64,000 nucleotides of DNA, taken from contig NC_080546.1 of NCBI RefSeq assembly GCF_028640845.1, forward strand, positions 74,210,551 to 74,274,550, in the 5' to 3' direction. Below the pieces are notes generated by a model. The model had not been told where the DNA came from, made no database searches, and saw nothing but the letters and a program-made list of their open reading frames with translations. A program made the position numbers and the translations under genes. The stretch comes from Ahaetulla prasina. Taxonomy: Eukaryota; Chordata; Lepidosauria; Squamata; Colubridae. Positions 56,370-64,000 of the stretch are shown piece after piece (the first letter of the stretch is position 1; the number at the start of each line of letters is the position of its first letter).

Positions 56370-56889
56370 TTCCAGGCCACGATGCAGTCCCACTGGAATA
56401 AGGCCCTCTGGTTCTTTGCCACCAGCAGCACTTCCCTCTAGCTTTCGCCTAAATCCCCAGCACAAGGAGGCTGAAGCAGACCCCAAGTCAGAATTTCTGC
56501 CCCCCTCTGACCCACACAAAAAGACCATGAAGGGGGAGACTCTCTGCAGCAACACAAGCGTTCATTGCACGTATCCGGCCCAGGGGCCATAGTTTGAGGA
56601 CCCCTGATTTAGTGAAATATGAAAATGCAAATAATTTTTCTGCGGACCACCAAAATTTTCTCAAGGGCAACCAGTGGTCCATGGACCACCAGATGGTGAC
56701 CACTGGTTTACAGAGTCAGCACATTGCCCCCACCAATCTGGGCTCTCTATTTACCGACCTTGGAAGAATGGAAAGCTGAGTCAACCTTGAGCCGGTGAGA
56801 CCTGAACTGCCAAACTTCTGGCAGCTGGTGATCAGCAGAAGTAGTCTCCAATACTGCATTCTAACCACTGTGCAACCACAGCTCATACT

Positions 56890-58000
56890 TACTAAGTAAT
56901 GCATGAGTTTGTATTCTGCACTTAGTACTTTTACTTTTTATTTTTGCATGTTTCTTTATTTCTGTCTCATATATGTATCAAATAGAACACAATGTACAAA
57001 GCCGGAATGAAACACATTTGTGAGAACAAGCATAGATAACCATGATATACCAATCACTGAGAAAAGATGGTTGGATGATGTTGGAAGGTTGAGATTTTTA
57101 TTCTTTAATTCATTCGTTACTATACATGGCTGCCTATCTACCAGAAGAATTATAAGTACAAACAAAAATAAAAACACATTATTATCCAATTTCACAATGA
57201 TAAAAAAACTCTTTGGAATCTCCAAAATTCATTTTGATTCCCCAAACAATGATATAAAATGTTTTTCTTACTTTGTCCCTTCTCTCTGAGTTGATATATT
57301 ATGCATGCGTCTGTGGTTTGTGTATTTTGCTGACAAAAAACATAAATGGAAGCAATCAATCATGGCTTCCTATGCAGGATGATCCTCTTACGTGGTATAT
57401 AAAATCCTTGGAGATCCTGTTACACCTTCCCAGTACAGTTCTGACTATTTTTTTAAAAAAAATTCTTTTTTATAAAAGAAACTCCAAAATCTCAGTTAAA
57501 ATGGCAAATTTAATCATGTGAAAAATAATTTTACATAGAAACTAGCATGAAGCAGTTTAAGGAATAGCAGTTGATGAAAAGATTTTCTGAGGATTGTGGA
57601 TGGCATATAGAAGAATATAAAAATTATTGTAATTAGAATTTTGTTTTTGCAATAAAATTCCCAGTTATATTCCAAGGACAATTCAAGATGCTGGTCTTAA
57701 ACCCTAACAAATTATTTGCAGGACTTTGCACCCTGAGGGTGTTTATCCATCCCACTAGGTCTGAGAGAGTATATGTACAACAGGTCTCCTCTACACCTCA
57801 AATAGTGTAATATATTATATTACTAAGGAATATATAGATACATATTACGTATATAATAGAATAAATATATATTAGTGTTATGGTTCATTGCAGCCAACCA
57901 GATGTTTAGACTGAATTTGGCATTTTTATCCACCTATCAAGTCCTTCTCAATCATTGCAGGATGTAAGCTGTTCCAAGTAAAGTTGCTTTTTGCAATTGA
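56890..58000. other. Intergenic AT-rich DNA
   Basis: No family recognised. Short frames (57020-57289 and others) have no domain signature. Confidence 0.35.
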
Positions 58001-58004
58001 TCGA

Positions 58005-58690
58005 TGGTGATTTAGTTAACGTCAATGGTGTTCAAACAGTTCTCCATTTGTTTTGGGATTGCACCAAAGTGCTGACCACTATTGGTTATTATCTTTGCTT
58101 TCTTTTGTGTTCTTTTTCTATTTGCAGGTCTGTTTATTTGGTAATCCCCCCTGCCCAGTTCTTCTATTCTGCTATCTCTAGGCACTGCCACATTCACTAT
58201 CAATTTTTTGTCTTTCTTATCAACAATTATTAAGTCAGACAGATGTTTGTCTGTTTGAATTCTAAAGTCCCAGAACTCTGTAGCAAGGGGCGTGCATAAG
58301 AGCACCAGCGTGCCTACCGTCCCTGTCCTAATGTTCCCTTTAATTGTATTCATTTTATGTATTCAATTCATGCTTATACTGATATATATTATTTCATATG
58401 TACTCGACAAAATAAATAAATCTTCATTTTCCATTATTTTGTCTCTTTTGTGGTCCCACCAGTTTTTGCTTAAAGGCAAATGTTATTTCTTGCAGATATT
58501 CCAATGCACCATTGTTGCTACTTTGTCATGTTATTGTTTGTAGTCAGTCTTGCAGCAGCTAACTTGTAGGTCCACTGTTTCTTCATTTTCTTTGCAGAGG
58601 CAGCATTTGTTGTCTGTTGCTGACTTCTTAATTCTGGCTTTGTATCCCTTTATTCTTAAGGTTTGGCCTATTGTTATTATAGATCATATA
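58005..58690 (-). mobile_element. LINE C-terminal fragment, possibly restriction-like-endonuclease type
   Basis: The minus strand encodes LSDLIIVDKKDKKLIVNVAVP, DSRIEE and FGAIPKQMENCLNTI. Beyond an interruption there are broken pieces that I read as a cysteine-containing region. The D...VD/VAVP pattern is reminiscent of the PD-(D/E)XK C-terminal domain of some LINEs (R2/R4-like). That assignment is inference. The fragment is split by a LINE 3' end at 58275-58425. Confidence 0.5.
58275..58425 (+). repeat. LINE 3' end with (AAATA)n tail, nested
   Basis: GGGGCGTGCATAAGAGCACC, CCTACCGTCCCTGTCC, ATGTATTCAATTCATGC and AAATAAATAAAT: the same 3' module as at 1852, 9493 and 33225. Confidence 0.8.
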
Positions 58691-59845
58691 TACATCATAT
58701 GTCATATATAAGATTAGAGATCAAGACATAGAACGATTTATGGCCTTGAGAACTGTGACGTTTTCTAGCTTTCCAGGCTGTCATAACTTTGAAGGATCAT
58801 TAAATGAACATTCATTCATTAAATGAAAAATACGAGGACAACCTGTAATGATCAGGGCTCTTGAGCAGATTATGAAGCAAAATGTTTGCAAGCATATAGA
58901 ATGGCATGCTACAATTAACATGAATCACTATTGATCTGTCGCAAACAAATTATGTCCAATTAACCTTATCCCCTTAAATAGTGTCGATTACCTAATAGAT
59001 CAAGAAAATTCATAAATTTCATAGGTCTTCAGTAAAACCCTTTATAAAGTGCTTCATGGTATTCTTAGAAAAATGTGAGTAACATGATAGATGATATAAC
59101 AATCATATGTATTCAGAGTTGGCTAAAAAGCAACATCAAGAGTGGTCATTAATATTTTATTTTCTATTTGGATGAAACATTGAGTCATATGACAGTGGGG
59201 TCCCCCCCCCAGTTTCTGGTACTGTTCAAACTTTAGTCTTACAACTTGTATGAAAGTTGGGACAACACTTATACAAATGGCAGGTAAGGCAAAGCTTGGA
59301 GCATTGGCTAATTAGATTAAAAAAATACAAGATTAAAAAATAATCTCAAGCAAAGGGATGAATGAATGAATGAATGAATGAATGAATGTAGTATATCAGG
59401 TATGAATGTGAAATAATGCATTTAGCTAGGAAAAATGCAAGGCACAAATATAGAATGGAGACACTTGGTCTTTTTTTTAGTTTTCCATACTTGATAAATA
59501 AGGCATTTACACTGGGTATGAATCATGAACTGAACTAGTTCAAGTGTGACACAACAGTCAAATAAATGAAGGCGAATATAGGTCCCAGGTTAATATTGCA
59601 GGATCCAATCTGGCTCAGTCACCAGGTTCAGAGGGTTTGTCTTCCAAGCTTTTACACTCATACACACACACTGCTTGAGAGAAGCTCGAGTCCAAAAGCT
59701 CAGAAGACCGACCCAGATTGGATTCTGTGACAGAACAGTGACCGTTTGTAAGGAATTGTAAGAATAATTAATTGTCGCTTGTTTAAACCATAAGTGCAAA
59801 TATACTGAAGTAATTCTATACTAGCATATTCTCTGTTTTCCCTTT
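58691..59845. other. Intergenic DNA with (AATG)n
   Basis: Nine AATG units at about 59357-59390 and a C-run near 59203-59211. Nothing else recognised. Confidence 0.4.
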
Positions 59846-59848
59846 CGA

Positions 59849-60372
59849 TCTGTATACTGCACGAATCAAAGAGAGCCGTGAAAATATTTACAGACCCCTC
59901 ACATCCTGGACATAAACTGTTTCAATGCCTACCCTCAAAACAACGCTACAGAGCACTGCACACCAGAACAACTAGACACAAGAACAGTTTCTTCCTGAAT
60001 GCCATCTCTCTGCTAAACAAATAATTCCCTCAACACTTTCAAACTATTTACTAAATCTGCACTACTATTAATCTTCTCATTGTTCCCATCACCCATCTCC
60101 TTCCAGTTATGACTGTAACTTTGTTGCTGGTATCCTTATGATTGATACTGATATTGATTGTTTCCTGATTGCTTATTTGTAGCCTATGACTATCATTAAT
60201 TGTTGTATCATTGTGTTAAATTTGTACCCTATGACTATCATTAAGTGTTGCAAATATTGTACTTTGATGCAGGTATCTTTTCTTTTATGTACACTGAGAG
60301 CATATGCACCAAGACAAATTCCTTGTGTTTCCAATCACACTTGGCCAATAAAATTCTATTCTATTCTATTTT
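59849..60372 (+). mobile_element. Snake1 3' fragment, short tail
   Basis: It starts at the last RT codons (ATCTGTATACTGCACGAATC, CACTGCACACCAGAACAACT) and ends GGCCAATAAAATTC plus only three ATTCT units. The 3' UTR contains a short internal duplication (CTATGACTATCATTAA at about 60184-60199 and 60230-60245). Confidence 0.88.
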
Positions 60373-61870
60373 GATGTAGGATAGTAACTAACTAGTTGGT
60401 CGCATTTCTGCTGGATGGTGAAGAAGTATCCATTCCATGACTTCCTTTACGCAACCCTAATTAACAACAGAAACCTCTTCCATACTTAAAACTATAATAG
60501 GTTTCAGCACAATAAAACTGGATTGAAAATGTCCTTTTTACAAAATGAATAGTATTAGGCCAATGATGTGGTAAAGCAGATTGACTTTAGAAAAACATTT
60601 GACTTTAATAAGCAATTAGCTTGGATGTTTAAGACTGCAAATTGAATATTTTAATGAGCCTCACAATAAGTTACAATTTTACCTAATAACAACTGAGCAC
60701 AGGGAGATTTTTCAATAGTTATATGCATTTAATAAAATAAAAGCCTTTGTTGAAAATCACATTAAAGTATATGGAGATGCAAATGTTGTTGTTTGGTGTG
60801 CTACTTTTTCATCTAGTTCAACTTATTCCAATATTGTTTAACAAAAAAACGCTAAGAGTATCTGTTGCCTTAACTCTATAAGAAACATTACAGCACTCTG
60901 CATAAAAGATGGTTACAAGAGTCTTTATTTTGTAAACTATACAGGAACATAAAAAGAAAAACAGTATTTTAATGTTACATGATAATAATTAAATTTAATA
61001 TTAAATCTATTTAATCAAATGCAAAGAAACTTTATTTCAATTAATTGCAGATTAAAAATTAGGGACAATGATAATGCAGAGTTGAAATTAAACAACTGCT
61101 TGCATAATTACACAGAGTTTTTCAATTTCATTATGGCATGAAGCCATAATTTGATATGAATGCAGGTAGTGGAATCTCAAAACGTTTACACAATTAACAT
61201 GCTAACATAAATAGAGTGATTAAAATAATTTTGTCTATAGTCAAATTGTGAATGCAACTCTATTTAAGAATTATAATGCATTCTATATGGTAATTATGTA
61301 AAAATTGGGGCAGAGGAGAAAAAAATATTCTCCATAACAGCAGCAGCACTTACAGTGATATAAAATTTGGAATTTGGAAATGCTTGGCTACTGCCTCATA
61401 ATTTTATTTCAGTATGCATGCTATAAATCTTTCTATTACTATTTTGCAAGGCACCTTACAATAGCTCCTCTAAGTTTTGAACTAATAGCAAAAAGGGATA
61501 AATTAGAAGAGAAATGTTTAGAACCATTTAAAAATGAAAAAAGCCATAGTTCAAAAACAATCATCCAGACATGTGTTACAGTAACACAGAAACTCAAACT
61601 TTATGGAATTTTTATTCAGAAACTTTACTCAGAAAGGAACAAAATGTTTGTTGGAATTGTTTGTCTGTTTGTTGCGATTGACTGAATTTATTTCTAGTTG
61701 ATTTCAGAAAGGCTAAACAGATTAGCTTTGGTTAATTTCTGAAAGGGGGAATGCTATGGCAGTATATTAGATTGGGAAATCAAAAGGTTCCTGGAAGTCT
61801 ATGGCAGACATTTTCATTTTGTTTTCCCTAAACAACATGGGCCCCTCCATGTAGTTACTAGGAGGCAAGC
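60373..61870. other. Apparently unique AT-rich block
   Basis: No repeat family recognised. It could be distal SPOCK3 3' UTR or immediate downstream flank: an AATAAA on the minus strand (plus-strand TTTATT) occurs at about 60922-60927 and others near 61617 and 61689. None is proven. Confidence 0.35.
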
Positions 61871-61878
61871 TTTAGAGC

Positions 61879-62286
61879 AGGAGTTGGTTAGCTATTGCCC
61901 TTTTATGACTTGTGGACTTCAACTCTGGGCCTCTGTGGCTCAGACTGGTAAGACAGTCTGTTATTAACACAGCTGCTTGCAATTACTGAAGGTTCTAGTC
62001 CCACCAGGCCCAAGGTTGACTCAGCCTTCCATCCTTTATAAGGTAGGTAAAATGAGGACCCAGATTGTTGGGGGCAATAAGTTGACTTTGTATATAAATA
62101 TACAAATAGGATGAAGACTATTGCTAACATAGTGTAAGCCGCCCTGAGTCTTCAGAGAAGGGCGGGATATAAATGCAAATAATAAAAAAAAAGACTCCCA
62201 GAATTCCTGAGCCAACCATGCTGGCTCAGGAATTCTGGGAGTTGAAGTCCACAAGTCATAAAGGGGCCAGAGTTTTCCCACCCTTG
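61879..62286. mobile_element. Foldback hAT element (family B) with SINE2 insertion
   Basis: Starts CAGGAGTTGGTTAGC and ends TTTTCCCACCCTTG. The flanking 8-mers CTTTAGAG (61871-61878) and CTTTAAAG (62287-62294) match at 7 of 8. The right half contains the palindrome CAGAATTCCTGAGCC/GGCTCAGGAATTCTG. A SINE2 sits in the left arm. Confidence 0.82.
61921..62192 (+). repeat. Full-length SINE2 nested in hAT
   Basis: Head TGGGCCTCTGTGGCTCAGAC, body CCTTCCATCCTTTATAAGG, end AAGCCGCCCTGAGTCTTCAG...GGGCGGGATATAA and an A-rich tail. A short ACTC repeat flanks it. Confidence 0.88.
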
Positions 62287-62294
62287 CTTTAAAG

Positions 62295-62862
62295 AATGAA
62301 CACGCATCATTTCAAGATCGTAGTAATTTGGAAATTGAAAACGTAACAGTTCAAAACAGAAAGAGAGTACCTGGCACTTCGTGTCCTCCTATAGATTCTC
62401 TGCTGCTCTAATGTACAATAAGCTGATGACATGTTAACGTTTCCTTCTCTTGCTCATGCAGAGTCTGAAAGATGTCTCTGTGATCTACACCATGACAAAG
62501 CTGTTTTATAATGGAGCACTGGTCTGCTGGAAGTGTGCCTTTACGTATAGATTCTGAAACAGCAGATGTCCTTAAAGTTACCTTGGGGTTTGCTTGTTTT
62601 CCACTACCTCACACATCTCAAATATCTATTTTTTTCCCCCTTGAGGCTACATTCCAGTGCATTTTCTTCTGCCAAGTGGTATATAAAAACAACACATAAT
62701 ATAATGATTTTCATTTAAACGAAGAATGTCCAGCTGCAGTGTTTCAAATAATCATACAAAATATACATGTAGATTTGATTCCATTTGACCTCTGAAGGTA
62801 GAAGAATTTTCTGGGATAGCATCTTGTAAATTTTAGAGACAAATTAGTCACAGCTAAGAAAA
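62295..62862 (-). other. SPOCK3: Probable SPOCK3 3' UTR, proximal part
   Basis: The sequence directly follows the TGA of the SPOCK3-like exon on the minus strand and contains no other feature. The polyadenylation site cannot be placed from sequence alone. No AATAAA is evident in this segment, so the UTR may be longer and include the transposons below it. Confidence 0.45.
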
Positions 62863-63017
62863 TCAAATGTATCCCTCATGGTCGTCGTCATCATCATCAC
62901 CCTCATCTTCATCATCATCGTCTTCTATTTCATCTTCATCATTCATGATATCCTCATCCTCATCATCTGTCCATTCATGGAAATCACCACTGGCAAAATC
63001 CCCTGATGTCTCTAAAT
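62863..63017 (-). CDS. SPOCK3: Last coding exon of testican-3 (SPOCK3-like), C-terminal acidic tail
   Basis: Testicans are secreted extracellular-matrix proteoglycans with follistatin, EF-hand and thyroglobulin domains followed by an acidic tail. This exon gives that tail: DLETSGDFASGDFHEWTDDE, then MNDEDEIEDDDDEDEG, a run of D, and HEGYI before TGA (62863-62865). A splice acceptor on the minus strand, TCTTCATTATGTAG, ends at 63018. The exon then starts ATTTAGAG, which implies a phase-1 junction. The 155-nt exon stays open to the stop, and the SGDFASGDFHEWTDDED pattern fits SPOCK3 better than SPOCK1/2 as I recall them. The rest of the gene lies beyond 64000. Confidence 0.78.
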
Positions 63018-63052
63018 CTACATAATGAAGAGGAAAATATATAAATATGTAA

Positions 63053-63064
63053 TACACACACACA

Positions 63065-63127
<63 letters not shown>
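63053..63127. repeat. (CA)n(GA)n microsatellite
   Basis: CA units run into about 24 GA units, in the SPOCK3 intron. Confidence 0.95.
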
Positions 63128-63129
<2 letters not shown>

Positions 63130-63415
63130 TGTTTGTTTTCTGAGGTTTTCACGGGTATTTGTATGTAGGTCTTTGGTTATTCGGGTTTTCTCCCGCGTAG
63201 AATTGGAAGTGTCTTGGCGACGTTTTGACGAAATCCCATTCGTCATCTTCAGGCTAGGTGTTTACAGCTTCGTGCTTCTAGGAGAAATTTCTCCTAGAAG
63301 CATGAAGCAGTAAACACCAGCCTGAAGATGACGAATGAGACTTCGTTGAAACGTCGCCAAGACACTTCCAATTTTACGCGGGAGAAAACCCGAACAACCA
63401 AAGACCTACATATAT
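63130..63415. mobile_element. PLE pseudo-LTR palindrome with hammerhead-like motif
   Basis: Left arm 63162-63288 and right arm 63289-63413 are inverted copies with roughly ten mismatches and no spacer, centred on TAGGAGAAATTTCTCCTA. The left side continues outward as the PLE end (TTTCTGAGGTTTTCACGGGT, 63138-63157). Read on the plus strand, the right arm has CTGAAGA (63322-63328), a 6-bp stem GACGAA/TTCGTT and GAAACGTC (63348-63355), as in the hammerhead core. It lies in the last SPOCK3 intron. Confidence 0.7.
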
Positions 63416-63504
63416 ATGTTTCTTTGTGTTAAGTGTCCTACCGTATTTTATTTCTTGGAATTAACCCTAGAGACCCAAGCACTAAGTTAAAGTACTAAAC
63501 TAGA

Positions 63505-63695
63505 AAGTGAGAAACATCAGTTCTAATCCTGCCTTAGGAATGAGAGCTGCTTGGGTGACTTTCTTTCTCAGCCCAACCCATCTCACAAGATTGTTGTGGG
63601 GAAAAGAGGAGGAGGAAGGTGTGTTGCATATATTTGTTGCCTTGAGTTATGAGTTATGTGTAAAAAATAATATACAGAAAATAAATAAATACAAA
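63505..63695 (+). repeat. Sauria-type SINE
   Basis: AAACATCAGTTCTAATCCTG, CCTTAGGAATGAGAGCTGC, TTGGGTGACTTTC, CAGCCCAACCCATCTCACAA and TTGTTGTGGGGAAAAGAGG match the Sauria-like body. It ends TTGCCTTGAGTTATGAG...AATAAATAAAT. Confidence 0.65.
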
Positions 63696-63699
63696 CAAT

Positions 63700-64000
63700 T
63701 AAAACAAAAGTAAAAGAAAATGATCATGAATCACCAGAAAAACACAACACAATGCCTCTCAAAATAGAAAAAACAACAAAAACATTAAAATCAACAGAGA
63801 TTCAGTAAGCACCCTGTCTCCAGGCCTTTCCAGCATTTATGGAACATCCTCAAGGTGTTTATTGGAGGGGGGTGGGAAGGGATACTATTCCAGAAGGAAA
63901 AAAACTTGGAGTTTTCAGATAACTAGGCCCCGAGTTATGGGTATGAGGGTCTTTCTTTGTGATAATCCTCACCTTGAATTGCACACAGAAGCTGGCTGGT
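63700..64000. other. Intron DNA with a weak repeat match
   Basis: About 63815-64000 (TCTCCAGGCCTTTCCAGCATT, GGCCCCGAGTTATGGGTATG, CACCTTGAATTGCACACAGAAGC) resembles an interspersed squamate repeat in antisense, but I cannot name it. No exon recognised. Confidence 0.35.

Larger units (their letters stand above)
55664..56705. mobile_element. hAT-type element (family E) with captured coding segment and L2 insertion
   Basis: It starts CAAAGGTCCCCAACC and ends GGTGACCACTG, an imperfect inverted pair. A perfect 8-bp target duplication, GTTTACAG, lies at 55656-55663 and 56706-56713. Internal inverted pieces (GGACCACTAAATTC near the left, GGACCACCAAAATTTTC near the right) support a single element. 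Inside lie a coiled-coil-coding segment (55870-56067, continuing after 56370) and an L2 fragment (56068-56369). No transposase was recognised. Confidence 0.78.
55592..56885 (-). repeat. SINE3 interrupted by a hAT element
   Basis: The left part (55592-55663, ACATACCGCTTCACAGTGC, AGCCCTCTCTAAG) and the right part (56706-56885, AGAGTCAGCACATTGCC, CATTCTAACCACTGTGC) together make one SINE3 like that at 18850-19062. They are split by a 1.04-kb hAT whose target duplication GTTTACAG is SINE sequence. Confidence 0.82.

Noticed and set aside
62440..62560. Exon-like stretch after TGCTCATGCAG (SLKDVSVIYTM-like)
   Set aside because: On the wrong strand for SPOCK3, with an early stop and no recognisable domain; it lies in the presumed 3' UTR.

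Overview
The window is AT-rich vertebrate nuclear DNA, almost certainly from an advanced (colubroid) snake. The main clue is a non-LTR retrotransposon (the Snake1/L3 CR1-type family of the snake literature) that ends in long (ATTCT)n arrays; six copies lie here. Squamate tRNA-derived SINEs, L2 and CR1 LINEs, RTE-like LINEs, Penelope-like elements (PLEs), hAT and mariner-like non-autonomous DNA transposons and Ty3/Gypsy LTR elements fill most of the rest. There are no bacterial features, operons, CRISPR arrays or free-standing tRNA/rRNA genes.

Host genes: the only host coding sequence I can support is the last coding exon (minus strand, 62863-63017) of a testican gene, most likely SPOCK3, with a splice acceptor and a very acidic C-terminus ending at TGA. 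The window above it (63018-64000) is its last intron. The DNA below it is presumed 3' UTR and then intergenic sequence.

Layout: 0-9 kb holds SINEs, a solo Gypsy-type LTR, a Snake1 fragment with a CR1 piece inside it, and a hAT MITE. 9.4-13.2 kb holds a foldback hAT, a long L2 LINE split by a solo LTR, and PLE debris. 14.3-16.9 kb is the longest Snake1 copy, with an uninterrupted 560-codon RT frame. 18-25 kb holds CR1, SINEs, hAT MITEs, a possible LTR and a mariner-like element. 25.5-30.9 kb is a full-length chromodomain Gypsy element (minus strand, TSD TGTAG) whose primer-binding site is complementary to the probable 5' end of its own transcript. 34.6-36.4 kb is a DNA transposon holding two L2 insertions. 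37.5-39.6 kb is a hAT/CR1/PLE mosaic with long microsatellites. 42.25-46.8 kb is a second full-length Gypsy element (minus strand, TSD AAGAC) with LTRs that look identical by eye. 47-60 kb holds SINEs, an RTE-like LINE split by a solo LTR, hAT elements (one apparently carrying a captured coiled-coil coding segment), and Snake1 copies. 60.4-64 kb is the SPOCK3 end, whose intron carries a near-perfect PLE palindrome.

The elements mostly do not work together; they record layered insertion. Where target-site duplications could be read directly (many SINE, LTR and hAT copies) they confirm the boundaries and orientations. Family names rest on motif recognition without a database search. Boundaries of 5'-truncated LINE pieces are approximate.
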